A DNA stretch of 64,000 nt, from assembly GCA_020634165.1 (NCBI GenBank), contig JACKCF010000007.1:56280-120279 (forward strand), read 5' to 3'. The stretch comes from Anaerolineaceae bacterium (GTDB taxonomy: Bacteria > Chloroflexota > Anaerolineae > Aggregatilineales > Phototrophicaceae). The notes under the pieces were generated by a model. That model did not search any database. It was not told the origin of the DNA and worked only from the letters and a program-made list of their open reading frames with translations. Shown here piece by piece: positions 43,996 through 53,235 of this stretch. The position numbers were made by a program, and so were the translations under genes. Each line of letters begins with the position of its first letter. Within the stretch, counting starts at the first letter, position 1.

Positions 43996-45087
43996 TTACT
44001 CAGTGACAGGTTCCAGTTTCGCGTGTTCTGCTGCGGCATTTGCCCGCCGACCTTCGCGGCCACGCCAGATATATATGCCCAGCGCCACGATGAAAATAAT
44101 GACCGTCGCTACCTGCGAGCTGTTGATGGTCGTGCCGGGGATATAGGCTACTTCGATGCGCAGGAATTCCAGCAGGAAGCGAATCACAGAATATTGCATC
44201 AGGTAAATCAGGAAAAAGTCACCTGGTAGGAAGCGATTCTTATGGCGGGTATACAGGACGTAAAGTACAACGAAGGCTGCTGCATTCCATAACGATTCAT
44301 AAAGGAAGATCGGATGGAATAGTGTATCTGCCGGATATTCAACCAGGCTGGAGTACTCTCCAACACGCTTGCCTGAATCAATCGTAATGCCCCAGAATGT
44401 TGAGCCAGTGGGTAGTCCGTACAATTCCTGATTGATGTAATTGGCCCAGCGACCGATTGCCTGTGCCAGTGGCAGCACAACGGCAGCAATATCCAGCCAT
44501 GGCAGCATGGAAATACCTTGATCGGGGAACTCTGGCTCGAATTTGGGAATGTGATAAGGTTCGACCTCTGCACCACGAGCGCGCTGAATACCTGCACTAA
44601 TCAGCCAGCCTATGAACGTCAGCGGAATAGCAATGGGCAGGAAAATGTAGTGGAATACGCGCGAAATTGGGTTGTGGAAACGGCTGGTGTACAGCCATGC
44701 GCCCAGGCCACCGCCGATGACGGCACCAAACAGATGCAGGCCACCGTTCCACACAGCAATGGCGCCATTGGTAGTATTGAAGAAGTTCTGGAAGAACCAG
44801 GCAGTATCCATACAGACAGCGGTACTGTTCGGATCACTACAACCTGCTGTCAGACCAATCGGCGGGAACAGGATGAACCATAGACGCGCGCCGATAATGC
44901 CGGGGAAGATGGCCCATGTCAGGCCGCCCCATACATGATCGGGGTTCATTTTACGGCTGGCTGCCAACCTGGATGCGACATACGCCGCAACGATCATCGC
45001 AAAAACGATGATGATGCCGTAATAACGGATCTGCAAATCGCCCAGGAAAGTATTTTGTAATAAGATATGCTCCGCTTCAAACCTCAT
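43996..45087 (-). CDS. lgt: prolipoprotein diacylglyceryl transferase
   Basis: 363 residues, somewhat longer than typical. Transfers diacylglycerol from phosphatidylglycerol to the lipobox cysteine of prolipoproteins. The family signature appears as GRWANYINQELYG near residue 212. Seven membrane helices, and an insert with DPNSTAVCMD around 85-95 that may be lineage-specific. Works together with LspA (29643) in lipoprotein maturation. The start follows the CDP-alcohol transferase stop by 3 bp, so they are cotranscribed. Confidence 0.94.
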   Translation of the reverse strand: MRFEAEHILLQNTFLGDLQIRYYGIIIVFAMIVAAYVASRLAASRKMNPDHVWGGLTWAIFPGIIGARLWFILFPPIGLTAGCSDPNSTAVCMDTAWFFQNFFNTTNGAIAVWNGGLHLFGAVIGGGLGAWLYTSRFHNPISRVFHYIFLPIAIPLTFIGWLISAGIQRARGAEVEPYHIPKFEPEFPDQGISMLPWLDIAAVVLPLAQAIGRWANYINQELYGLPTGSTFWGITIDSGKRVGEYSSLVEYPADTLFHPIFLYESLWNAAAFVVLYVLYTRHKNRFLPGDFFLIYLMQYSVIRFLLEFLRIEVAYIPGTTINSSQVATVIIFIVALGIYIWRGREGRRANAAAEHAKLEPVTE

Positions 45088-45090
45088 GGT

Positions 45091-45714
45091 TTAACCGCCT
45101 CTGTTTTTGAGTGTTCTATATACAAACCAGACTCTTTGTAGTGCTGTAAAATGGGTGCCAACCGCCAGTACAACCAGGCCAATTGTCAGCAGGTCAGGGA
45201 TCAGCAGCATGATGAGTATCACAACGATGCGCTCTAACCGTGTAAACAGACCGATTTTTGTTTCGACCTGTACGCCATCTGCCCGTGCCCGCACATAACT
45301 GACGAGCAGACTGCCGAGCAGTGCAGCCATCGCTAGCATCATCATCTCATACTGATCCAGCACCGCAAAATAATAGCTCAAACCAGCAAAAATGAAACCG
45401 TCAGCATAACGATCCAGTACGGAATCTAGCACCGCGCCAAACTTGCCCGTTCGTTGCATTGCACGGGCGACAGCGCCATCTAAGGCATCGAAGGGTAGGC
45501 CCAGCAATAGGATGATGCCGCCCAACTGCAATCGCCCAGTGGCAATGACCACGCTGGCAATGGCGACCACAACCAGCCCAGCCATCGTCACCGCATCAGG
45601 ATGGATGCCCAGCCTATGTAAAAATTGCCCGGTTGGGTCCAGTATGCCGCGTACGGCGCCTCGAACGCGATCTGTGAATACGATCGGTTTTTCTTGTGTT
45701 TTTTCTTCAGACAT
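45091..45714 (-). CDS. CDP-alcohol phosphatidyltransferase family protein
   Basis: 207 residues with four to five membrane helices. The catalytic motif DG(x)2AR(x)8G(x)3D(x)3D is present as DALDGAVARAMQRTGKFG then DSVLDR. Makes a phospholipid (for example phosphatidylglycerol phosphate or phosphatidylinositol phosphate), exact alcohol unknown. Pairing with lgt, which uses phosphatidylglycerol, makes PgsA-like activity attractive but unproven. Confidence 0.88.
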   Translation of the reverse strand: MSEEKTQEKPIVFTDRVRGAVRGILDPTGQFLHRLGIHPDAVTMAGLVVVAIASVVIATGRLQLGGIILLLGLPFDALDGAVARAMQRTGKFGAVLDSVLDRYADGFIFAGLSYYFAVLDQYEMMMLAMAALLGSLLVSYVRARADGVQVETKIGLFTRLERIVVILIMLLIPDLLTIGLVVLAVGTHFTALQRVWFVYRTLKNRGG

Positions 45715-45822
45715 GGTTTTAATTGCGATCCCCTGACCAATCTGTCAAAGCATAGCGCAAAGCAGCCTAACTTTAAAGGAAAGAGCGGTCCTCAAAAGCT
45801 GTAATCTCCACGAGGTTAACTC

Positions 45823-45851
45823 TTGCAAATCGACCCTCTGTCCACTACACT
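45823..45851 (+). promoter_or_regulatory. promoter of tRNA-Pro
   Basis: TTGCAA (45823-45828), 17-base spacer, TACACT (45846-45851). It is 14 bases before the tRNA 5' end. Weak -35, good spacing. Confidence 0.6.
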
Positions 45852-45865
45852 GTTGACACCTTGTT

Positions 45866-45940
45866 CGGGGCGTGGCGCAGCCCGGCTAGCGCGCACCGTT
45901 CGGGTCGGTGAGGTCGTGGGTTCGAATCCCGCCGCCCCGA
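45866..45940 (+). tRNA. tRNA-Pro(CGG)
   Basis: 75-base cloverleaf. Acceptor stem CGGGGCG pairs with CGCCCCG (45933-45939), A discriminator. Anticodon stem CACCG/CGGTG with loop TTCGGGT gives anticodon CGG, reading CCG. T-arm GTGGG-TTCGAAT-CCCGC. The 3' CCA is not encoded (next bases are CAA), so a nucleotidyltransferase must add it. Flanked by a promoter and a terminator. Confidence 0.95.
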
Positions 45941-45948
45941 CAAATGGT

Positions 45949-45979
45949 AAAGGCTCTGCTTGATAGCAGGGCCTTTTTT
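45949..45979 (+). terminator. intrinsic terminator of tRNA-Pro
   Basis: Twelve-bp stem AAAGGCTCTGCT/AGCAGGGCCTTT with one G-U pair (45949-45960 and 45965-45976), four-base loop TGAT, then T-run. Confidence 0.85.
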
Positions 45980-46145
45980 CATAAATACACCCTGTTGGTT
46001 TGGGCCGCTATTGGGCATCTCGTACAGACCCCAGAGCTAAACTAGCCAAAGATTTTACCTATACCTCACTGGCTATCGCATCTGTTCTGGCGCGGATGTA
46101 TAGTTTTTCACCAAGTATTATTAGGCCTATTAGTAAGGATTAATC

Positions 46146-47336
46146 ATGCAGTTAGAGCAGTTGGGCGCGTGGGTTGATGCACGTGCGACGGAAATCGAAA
46201 ATTGGCTAGAGACACTCGTTAACATGAATACCTTCACTGCCAACACCGCAGGTGTAGATGCTGGCATGGACAAGATGTACGAGTTGGTTGATCAGCTTGG
46301 CTTCACTGTAGAAGCGGTGAATGCGCGCCATCGCCTTGTTAAGTCTGGTAATGCCACGCAGGGACCACGTATTTTGCTCATCAGCCACATGGACACGGTG
46401 TTCCCGCCAGATGGTGACTTCCTCGAATATCGTCGTGTTGATGATGAATTTGTCACTGGGCCAGGTGTTGGCGACATCAAAGGTGGCTTGTTGATGGGCC
46501 TCTATGCCATGAAGGCCATTTCCGAATTGCTGCCTGACTCTGATGTCCAGATGGTCGTTAGTGCTAATGAAGAAATTGGTTCACCGACGATCCGTGACTG
46601 GTACATGGGTGAAAATATCGACGCTGACTTTGCCATTGGCCTGGAACCAGGCTTCCCACAGGGCGAATTGACGGCGGATGTTCCGCTGGGTGTTGTCGAT
46701 CAGCGTCGCGGGTATTGTGCGATTAACGCGACCATTTACGGTAAGGAAGCCCATTCTGGCGTACCGCATGAAGGCCTCAACGCCATTGATGGTTTGGCAC
46801 AGCGCATCATCAAGATCAATGCCCTGAATGCGCCCGAACGCGGCATCAGCACCAACATTGGTACGATCAGCGGCGGCACGGCTGGCAATACAATGGCTGG
46901 TGTTGCCAAGGCATTGATTACCTTCCGCTATGAGACGATGGCTGATGGCGAAGCAACCAAGGCCGCCGTTGAAGAGATCATCACCACGCCGACCGCGCAT
47001 AATTCACAGCTTGATGTCTGGGATCGTGGCGAATTTGAAGTCAACATCTTCATCCCGCCGATGGAGCGTAATGAACGCAATCAGTATCTGGTGGATACTG
47101 TTCTGGAAGAAGCGCAGCGGCTTGGCCACAATGTCGTTCCGATTGCACGCGGTGGCGGTAGCGATGCCAATTATGTCAGCGCAGGAGGGACGCCATCGAT
47201 CTGTGGTATGGGGGCACCCTGCGTTGGCCTGCACAGCCCAACCGAAACGATTCATTTCCCAATGATGATTCGTCGTATTGAACTGCTTGCAGCGACACTT
47301 TACCGCGTTCTCACAGAAGCGGGTGCTAAAGCCTAA
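46146..47336 (+). CDS. M20-family metallopeptidase (glutamate carboxypeptidase-like)
   Basis: 396 residues; AAGGA lies 6 bases before the ATG. Co-catalytic metal ligands are visible: SHMDTV (His and Asp), GVGDIKGG (bridging Asp), ANEEIG (Glu pair), GLEPG, and LHSPTE (last His). The lid domain with KEAHSG and HxGxP pattern is in the middle. It cleaves terminal amino acids or acyl-amino acids; substrate not assignable. No signal peptide, so cytoplasmic. Confidence 0.9.
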   Translation: MQLEQLGAWVDARATEIENWLETLVNMNTFTANTAGVDAGMDKMYELVDQLGFTVEAVNARHRLVKSGNATQGPRILLISHMDTVFPPDGDFLEYRRVDDEFVTGPGVGDIKGGLLMGLYAMKAISELLPDSDVQMVVSANEEIGSPTIRDWYMGENIDADFAIGLEPGFPQGELTADVPLGVVDQRRGYCAINATIYGKEAHSGVPHEGLNAIDGLAQRIIKINALNAPERGISTNIGTISGGTAGNTMAGVAKALITFRYETMADGEATKAAVEEIITTPTAHNSQLDVWDRGEFEVNIFIPPMERNERNQYLVDTVLEEAQRLGHNVVPIARGGGSDANYVSAGGTPSICGMGAPCVGLHSPTETIHFPMMIRRIELLAATLYRVLTEAGAKA

Positions 47337-47467
47337 AGATTTTCTGTAGAAATGGCCAAATACCGCAAGAATCGGACTGTTTTGGCTCTCTACTCAGGAT
47401 ATCCTTCTCAATATGATAGGAATTGGGGCGCAGGTGCTGCGTCCCTTCTTTTTGGAGAAGGATACCG

Positions 47468-48379
47468 ATGACTGATTTCACTGGTGAACTAGCGGCCCTG
47501 GGGACGGCACTCGCATTTGCTTTAGGGTCTTCACTCTATACCTTTGCAGGGCGTAAATTAGGGTCACCACTGGTGAACCGTGCCCGTATGTTCATTGCTG
47601 CGCTAATGATGATTATCATTCATGCAGTGGCGTATGGGGAACTATTGCCGTCGCAGGCATCTCAGGAAGCGGTGATCTGGCTGAGCTTGTCGGGCATTGT
47701 TGGTTTCGCACTTGGTGATCTATTTCTCTTCCAGGCTTTCATACTTATTGGCCCGCGCCTATCGATGCTGATGATGGCCCTGGCACCCGTTCTCAGCGTG
47801 ATATTGGCCTGGGTTTTGCTAGGGGAGATTCTCTCTGCACAGAGTTTATTGGGCATCGCCCTGACCCTGGCTGGCATCTTCTGGGTCATTTCAGAGCGTC
47901 AGACTAAGAAAACCAAAGATGTATCGGACATGCCGCCGCGGACGTATTTATTGGGACTTTTGTTTGGCTTCGGTGGTGCGGTTGGTCAGGCAGGTGGGTT
48001 GATCCTGTCTAAGTTTGGCCTGAATACAGGCATCGAGCCAATGTCTGGAAATGTAATTCGGCTGATTGCAGCGACCATCGTTGTCTGGTTAATTGCCGCC
48101 GCTCGTAAGGACCTGTTCTCTAGCCTGAGTCGCCTTCGTAATCACCCCAAATCAGTTGGCTACATAACCATTGCTTCTTTGTTTGGTCCGGTCATCGGCG
48201 TATCACTTTCATTACTCGCTATCCAACTGGCTCCGGTTGGCATTGCGTCGACGCTGATGTCCTTAACACCGATCTTTCTGATCCCCATTAGTTATGTAGT
48301 GTTCAAAGAGACGACTTCCTGGCGGGCTATCCTGGGAACGTTGGTCGCGTTTGCCGGAACAGCGTTATTATTTGTATAG
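47468..48379 (+). CDS. EamA/DMT-family transporter 1
   Basis: 303 residues from the ATG at 47468, with AAGGA 5 bases upstream. Ten membrane helices in two EamA repeats (about 5-135 and 158-300); each repeat ends in PVLSVILAWVLLGE or PIFLIPISYVVFKE. Drug/metabolite exporter of unknown substrate. Followed 48 bp later by a paralogue with the same layout. Confidence 0.9.
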   Translation: MTDFTGELAALGTALAFALGSSLYTFAGRKLGSPLVNRARMFIAALMMIIIHAVAYGELLPSQASQEAVIWLSLSGIVGFALGDLFLFQAFILIGPRLSMLMMALAPVLSVILAWVLLGEILSAQSLLGIALTLAGIFWVISERQTKKTKDVSDMPPRTYLLGLLFGFGGAVGQAGGLILSKFGLNTGIEPMSGNVIRLIAATIVVWLIAAARKDLFSSLSRLRNHPKSVGYITIASLFGPVIGVSLSLLAIQLAPVGIASTLMSLTPIFLIPISYVVFKETTSWRAILGTLVAFAGTALLFV

Positions 48380-48427
48380 TAAAGGAGCATAAATCTATTT
48401 AGCTCCACAAAATTGCAAAGGGAGCAC

Positions 48428-49339
48428 GTGGAACAATATTCTGGTCAGTTGGCTGCTATTGGGGCAGCCTGTTTTTTTGCTGTTAACACCACGATTTTGG
48501 CGCGTGCCGGTAAGCAGCTCGGTTCTGTGATCGCCGTTCGTGGAGCTATCGCGCTTGCGCTCATCTGGGTGACTATCCTTCATACACTTACGATTGCCTG
48601 GCCGGACCTCAGCAAAGTTGAACTGTATCGACTGGGTTATCTATTTGCCTCTGGCGTCGTTGGTTTCGGCTTCGGTGCGGTCTTTATGACAATGGCGCTT
48701 GTGCGGCTTGGCCCCCGGCTCTCATCATTGATTGTTGCCCTGAGTCCGGTTTTCAGTTCCATCATGGCCTGGATTTTCTTCGCAGAGGAATTAGAGCCAT
48801 CGAAGTATATGGGCATTGCGTTGACCTTGGCGGGTATTGCCTTTGTTGTGACTGAAAAACGGCCAAAGGCAAAAGATGTCGCGCTCGATATTGAACCCCG
48901 TGACTATTTCCTGGGCATGCTTTTTGCTGTGTTGACGGCGTTCTTCCAATCAACGGTATTTGTTCTGAACCGCGTGGGGGCCGAAGGCGACTTCCCGGCG
49001 TTGACCGGTACACTGATACGGTTGTTGGGTGGTGTCATTATCTTGTGGGTAGTGGCACTCCTAAGGCGTGAATTTATCTCGACGATCAAAACCTATGCTA
49101 AGTCCATGTCCGGGATGCGCCTTTTGCTGCTTTCGTCTATATTAGGGCCGACGATTGGCGTCTCTTTGGTGATTGTCGCTGTGCAGCAGGCGCCTGTAGG
49201 CATTGCCTCAGCGCTTTCCAACCTGACCCCGATCATCCTTGTGCCGATCAGTCACTTCTTTCTTGGCGAACGTATCTCCATTCGCGCGGTGATTGGTACG
49301 CTGATTGCAGTGCTTGGAACGATTATTATCTTTGTGTAG
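48428..49339 (+). CDS. EamA/DMT-family transporter 2
   Basis: 303 residues from a GTG at 48428; AAGG lies 6 bases upstream. Two EamA repeats, ten helices: ALSPVFSSIMAWIFFAEEL and NLTPIILVPISHFFLGE mark the repeat ends. It is a tandem copy of the preceding gene, with equal length (303) and the same helix layout, so the pair could be a heteromeric transporter. Confidence 0.88.
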   Translation: MEQYSGQLAAIGAACFFAVNTTILARAGKQLGSVIAVRGAIALALIWVTILHTLTIAWPDLSKVELYRLGYLFASGVVGFGFGAVFMTMALVRLGPRLSSLIVALSPVFSSIMAWIFFAEELEPSKYMGIALTLAGIAFVVTEKRPKAKDVALDIEPRDYFLGMLFAVLTAFFQSTVFVLNRVGAEGDFPALTGTLIRLLGGVIILWVVALLRREFISTIKTYAKSMSGMRLLLLSSILGPTIGVSLVIVAVQQAPVGIASALSNLTPIILVPISHFFLGERISIRAVIGTLIAVLGTIIIFV

Positions 49340-49345
49340 TCAACT

Positions 49346-50095
49346 ATGCTGATGAAAATCCTGACGTACAACATTCTTTTTAGTGGCAAAGATGGCAGAC
49401 TGCCTCATCTGGCTGAAGTTATCCAGAGCACTGATGCCGATATTGTCATGCTTGACGAAGCCAACAATCCAGATGCTGTTGCTGAACTCGCACAACGTGC
49501 AGGCTATCCATTCTATGGCTGCCAACGACATTCGACAGCATATCTTAGCCGTGTTTCCGTCATTGCTGATTGGCTCAAGCCGCCTATGGGGCGTTCAGCA
49601 TTTTTGCGACTCATCTTGCGCGACCATAGGCTTCATCTATATGGCGTTCATCTGCTGCCGAGCTTATTGTTCTTCGCGGAGTGGTTGCGCCAGAAAGAGC
49701 TAAATGCACTCAAAAATTATCTTCCGGCAGATATTCCTCATGCGATTTTAGGCGACTTCAATACCATTGCCCCTGGCGACCCGATGATTCAGGAAGAATT
49801 TCCATTAGAAATGAAGATTATTATGCAGATTAATGGCGGTGATGCGCGTAGGACCGCTATCGCCAGCTTGCTGAAATCGGGCTACACAGATGCTTTCCGC
49901 CACCTCTATCCAGATGAACCTGGCTACACTATGCCCACACAGTTGCTGGCATCTATCCCTAACACGCGCCTGGACTACGCATTTTTATCAAAAGAACTCG
50001 TTCCACAACTGGTAGATTGCCAGCCATTGAGGCACCCACCCGCTATTCATAAAGCTTCCGATCACTTCCCGGTACTGCTAGAAATCGACCTATAA
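49346..50095 (+). CDS. endonuclease/exonuclease/phosphatase family protein
   Basis: 249 residues. MKILTYNILFSG opens the EEP fold; VMLDEANN, LYGVHLLPS, ILGDFNTIAPGDP and the closing ASDHFPVLLEIDL supply the conserved active-site Glu, Asp, Asn and His. It hydrolyses a phosphodiester in nucleic acid or lipid/sugar; not assignable. The start is 6 bases after the transporter stop, so they are cotranscribed. The 3' end overlaps the convergent methyltransferase gene by 6 bases. Confidence 0.88.
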   Translation: MLMKILTYNILFSGKDGRLPHLAEVIQSTDADIVMLDEANNPDAVAELAQRAGYPFYGCQRHSTAYLSRVSVIADWLKPPMGRSAFLRLILRDHRLHLYGVHLLPSLLFFAEWLRQKELNALKNYLPADIPHAILGDFNTIAPGDPMIQEEFPLEMKIIMQINGGDARRTAIASLLKSGYTDAFRHLYPDEPGYTMPTQLLASIPNTRLDYAFLSKELVPQLVDCQPLRHPPAIHKASDHFPVLLEIDL

Positions 50096-50863
50096 AGCAC
50101 CTTTGCTCAAGATGATCGTGCCTTTTTCGGTTTCTGGCTCAGCGATCTTGTGAACAGCGAATTCATGCAGCCAGCGAGCGACCATTTTATTCTCATTGCT
50201 GCGATTTGTATCATCGACAAGAACAGTCGCGTTATCGTTTAGTCTGTCATAGAAGTAGGGGAGTGCTGGATAGCGGGCCATCGGCGCTGGATTGCCCCAT
50301 TGTGGCGGACCATCAACGGTTAACATATCAATATCGCTGATGTCGCTTAGCAGCGTAGTGTCGTACCACGGCCAGCGACCGCCATTAAGGTTTAGCGGCT
50401 TCAGAGGTGCGTGAATTACCGTCGCGATGTCTTGTAGCTGGTGCTCAGTGATGCGACTCCTTGCTGCCTGGGCGAACTGCTCATCGTGCTCAATGGCAAT
50501 GACCCGTCCGCTGCCATTTTCTCGTAATGTATATGCCGTAATAATCGTAGAGGCCCCTGCACTGGCTTCCACAACCAACTCGGGCTTGCGTTTGCGGACA
50601 TGCTGCATAATCACCACACCGAAATCCGGTGAAATTGCCCAGCGTCGCATAGGGGGCAAGGGAGCAATCGGATTCAATTGCTGGTAAAGGGCCATGAGCG
50701 ATTCTAATTGGCGATAGTTCTGGAACGGCTCGTTATGGCGGCTGTTCATTTCTTCGATGAAGGTATCAATATCGAGCGTAGGTGCGGCTTTGTTCTTGCT
50801 TGTGTACCACAGACCAGCAGCAAATCCACCTGCTAACAGCACGATATCTTTCAGACTGAGCAT
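50090..50863 (-). CDS. membrane-anchored class I methyltransferase
   Basis: 257 residues from the ATG at 50863, with AGGAGG 5 bases upstream; the frame continues 27 codons upstream but that is not translated. Residues 1-20 form a membrane helix (SLKDIVLLAGGFAAGLW). SAM-binding motif VVEASAGASTIITAYTL, acidic VIAIEHDEQ, and LTVDGPP are present. Substrate unknown. 3' end overlaps the EEP gene. Confidence 0.82.
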   Translation of the reverse strand: MLSLKDIVLLAGGFAAGLWYTSKNKAAPTLDIDTFIEEMNSRHNEPFQNYRQLESLMALYQQLNPIAPLPPMRRWAISPDFGVVIMQHVRKRKPELVVEASAGASTIITAYTLRENGSGRVIAIEHDEQFAQAARSRITEHQLQDIATVIHAPLKPLNLNGGRWPWYDTTLLSDISDIDMLTVDGPPQWGNPAPMARYPALPYFYDRLNDNATVLVDDTNRSNENKMVARWLHEFAVHKIAEPETEKGTIILSKGAL

Positions 50864-50938
50864 GTTGGCCTCCTGTGCCAATACACATGCAATATAACGC
50901 ATTTTGCTGTGCCGACGAGAACCTCTTATACTGCTATT

Positions 50939-51523
50939 ATGCACACGGGAAAATCCTCATCACAGCGTCATCGCATCCTTAAATCGACCTTCGTCGTTTT
51001 CGCTTTGATGTGTCTCATATTGGCTCTTATTGATCTGGTGACGCAAGTAACCCCGGCAATTATCGCCGAGGGCCAGCCGTTCTGGTATTGGGGATATGTG
51101 AACCAGCATCTTCGACCCTATGCGGCTCTGGTTGGCATGGTACTGGCTGCTGCTTGGGGATTTCTTCGACCTGCATTCAATACACTAAGAATCATCACTG
51201 TGCCGACGATGCTCTTGTTGCTTTGTTCCTGTACGCTCCTTTCTCTCGTCGTGCCATTGATGACGCTGCCGCATACGGCGGTTCACATACAGTCGCAGTC
51301 TCATGACGGCAAGATGTACCATCTGTTTTATCAATCAGAAGGGGCGATAAGCACTGAATGTGCGTACGTCCTCGTCGCCTGTGATAATCTGGGGATGCGC
51401 TGCCAGTACCAGCAGCATTGGCAGGTCGGACCGATCTGTATGGGTGAAAATGCGCCAATTCAGTTGAATTCGTCAGGCGTAATCATCGATACTGAAACTG
51501 TATGGACATGGCCGCCGGACTAA
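50939..51523 (+). CDS. small membrane protein of unknown function
   Basis: 194 residues from the ATG at 50939. Two or three helices in the first 120 residues (about 15-35, 60-80 and 85-110). The C-terminal part is extracytoplasmic with several cysteines (TECAYVLVACDNLGMRCQYQQHW) that could form disulfides. I do not recognise the family. Ribosome-binding site is unclear. It converges with the hydrolase gene, overlapping by 4 bases. Confidence 0.55.
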   Translation: MHTGKSSSQRHRILKSTFVVFALMCLILALIDLVTQVTPAIIAEGQPFWYWGYVNQHLRPYAALVGMVLAAAWGFLRPAFNTLRIITVPTMLLLLCSCTLLSLVVPLMTLPHTAVHIQSQSHDGKMYHLFYQSEGAISTECAYVLVACDNLGMRCQYQQHWQVGPICMGENAPIQLNSSGVIIDTETVWTWPPD

Positions 51524-52284
51524 CCTTCAACTTGTTCAAGATGGCTTTTAAGCGCCTCATAGAAGGCTTCTGTTTGCTCATCATGCACTGGATGCCCACA
51601 CTTGAACATCGCGAGCTTGCCATTTTTTACCTTGTCCAGGAAAACCTGCGCATAGCTGGCCGGATTGAGCGTATCTTGGTCTCCCAGCATGACCAGAACC
51701 GGACAGGTGATATTTGGCGCAAGGCTCACACTGACATCTCCGCCGCTGTCGATCATATGGACGGTTGCACGTACCCATTGTTTGGCGAAGTCATCCTTGT
51801 CACCCAGTTGATGACGCGCGACATCCCCGTCTGTCATCCAGCCTGACCCTGGGATCATGCGTTGGGCGACAGGCCGCATATCCGGTCCAAAGTAGCCAAC
51901 AGCGCCCCAACTGGCGGCGCTTGCGAAACGCTCTGGCTGCATCCCTGCACACATCAAGGTGATCTCGCCACCATCACTATAGCCGATCATATGGGCGCGT
52001 TCGATGTTGAGCGTATCCATCAGCGCCAGCACATCCTCTGAATCACGATCATAAAATCGCAGCGGGAAATCTCTTGGTTTGGGTGTTGATTCCCCATAGC
52101 CGCGTAGGGTAGGCCCAATAACACGGTACCCTTGCCCTTGTAACCAATCCATCACATGACCCAGATGTGTTTCTGCTGTGCCCAACATGCCATGCACGGC
52201 GATGACAGGCGTTGGACGTGGATTTTGGGGAATACGTTCGACGTAATGCAGACGAGCACCAGTGACAATATCGGCAAAAGGCAT
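51520..52284 (-). CDS. alpha/beta-hydrolase
   Basis: 254 residues from the ATG at 52284, with GGAG 8 bases upstream. Oxyanion-loop HGMLGT near 33, the nucleophile elbow GYSDGG near 105, acid Asp in the MLGDQDTLNP segment and catalytic His in GHPVHDE near 230. Typical lipase/esterase-like single-domain hydrolase. Substrate unknown. Confidence 0.9.
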   Translation of the reverse strand: MPFADIVTGARLHYVERIPQNPRPTPVIAVHGMLGTAETHLGHVMDWLQGQGYRVIGPTLRGYGESTPKPRDFPLRFYDRDSEDVLALMDTLNIERAHMIGYSDGGEITLMCAGMQPERFASAASWGAVGYFGPDMRPVAQRMIPGSGWMTDGDVARHQLGDKDDFAKQWVRATVHMIDSGGDVSVSLAPNITCPVLVMLGDQDTLNPASYAQVFLDKVKNGKLAMFKCGHPVHDEQTEAFYEALKSHLEQVEG

Positions 52285-52469
52285 TTTTGATTCTCCAGTC
52301 AAAGGTTTTGCTAGCGAATTATACCTTCACCGATCATTTCCACCTACGGGAACGCCAAATAACAGTGCGGATCTTAGCCTGGATAAGCTCCAGGAACGAA
52401 GCGAAGTCAGCGTAGATCAAAAACATGATAAGAACCTGTATAAATTAGCCGAATACTCATAAGTCTTTA

Positions 52470-52499
52470 TTGTATGCTCTGCATAATCTGCCATATAAT
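52470..52499 (+). promoter_or_regulatory. promoter of the 50-residue small protein gene
   Basis: TTGTAT (52470-52475), 18-base spacer, TATAAT (52494-52499). The start codon of the small gene follows at 52547. Confidence 0.7.
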
Positions 52500-52546
52500 G
52501 ACTGCATCGAAAGCAGTTACTGGTGGCTACAAAATAGGAGCACACT

Positions 52547-52699
52547 GTGCAAGATAGCATTAACGATTACACTGCACTCTTGATGCACAAACATCGTGAA
52601 CGCGAGCTGGTAGAACGGGCTAATGAATATCGTCTGGTGGCGATCAAAGCCGAGTTTGTTCGTCGCGCACGTCGCATCGTGCGCATCAACAATAGCTAA
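52547..52699 (+). CDS. 50-residue basic small protein with own promoter and terminator
   Basis: GTG start, stop TAA at 52697-52699. AGGAG is 6 bases before the start, a promoter is at 52470-52499 and a terminator is at 52718-52741, making a complete small transcription unit. The peptide is helical and highly charged (HKHRERELVERANEYR and FVRRARRIVRI), with no signal peptide. It could bind RNA, DNA or a protein. Unrecognised family; too short for standard gene calls. Confidence 0.7.
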   Translation: MQDSINDYTALLMHKHRERELVERANEYRLVAIKAEFVRRARRIVRINNS

Positions 52700-52717
52700 T
52701 CCAAATAATTAAACCAT

Positions 52718-52741
52718 GCCCCGGTTGTCCGGGGCTTTTTT
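52718..52741 (+). terminator. intrinsic terminator of the 50-residue gene
   Basis: Seven-bp GC stem GCCCCGG/CCGGGGC (52718-52724 and 52729-52735), four-base loop TTGT, then six T. Starts 19 bases after the stop. Confidence 0.9.
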
Positions 52742-52755
52742 GTTTTTAGGGGTAG

Positions 52756-53235
52756 TTACCAATTATGAATGATGGATTCAAGATAAAGTCGATAGTCTTC
52801 AGCTTTGGGGTTATCTTCGGCAGGTGCCCAGGGCGCCAATGACTTATGTGTTTCCGCTTCATAAGGCCCCTGGATGACCTCTAGCAAGGCACATGGTTGC
52901 AGTGGAATGATCGTGTGGTAGGTGCGCGGCGGGATGTCTACCACCATATTGGGTCCGGTCGCACTGAGTGTGATTAGATCAGCCACTTCCCCTCGGTTAT
53001 CGAAGTGAAGCACCGTGCACTTGCCTTCAAGGATGCTAAATAACTCTACCTTGTCTGGATTTTCGTGCTTGTGCGGCGTGATATACGTGCCCGGTATCAT
53101 CGCATTGATCATGCGTTGTACGGGTTCTTCATGTTCATGTAACCGTAAAATTGTGCGTTTCCGGCTGGACTTCTTCGCCATGCGGATCAGATTATCGATA
53201 TCGAACGTCGTGATAGTGCGAAGTGTATGAGTCAT
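52756..53235 (-). CDS. WbuC-family cupin metalloprotein
   Basis: 159 residues. The cupin core shows metal-binding His and Glu in TPHKHENPDKVELF, and the segment RTILRLHEHEEPVQRMINAMIPGTY matches WbuC. This family often occurs in O-antigen or surface-polysaccharide loci, but none is adjacent here. Function is uncertain. Confidence 0.82.
   Translation of the reverse strand: MTHTLRTITTFDIDNLIRMAKKSSRKRTILRLHEHEEPVQRMINAMIPGTYITPHKHENPDKVELFSILEGKCTVLHFDNRGEVADLITLSATGPNMVVDIPPRTYHTIIPLQPCALLEVIQGPYEAETHKSLAPWAPAEDNPKAEDYRLYLESIIHNW

Noticed and set aside
49346..50095. Frame opposite the EEP gene and its overlap with the convergent methyltransferase as a sign of error
   Set aside because: Six-base overlap of convergent stops is common and both products have motifs; not a frameshift.
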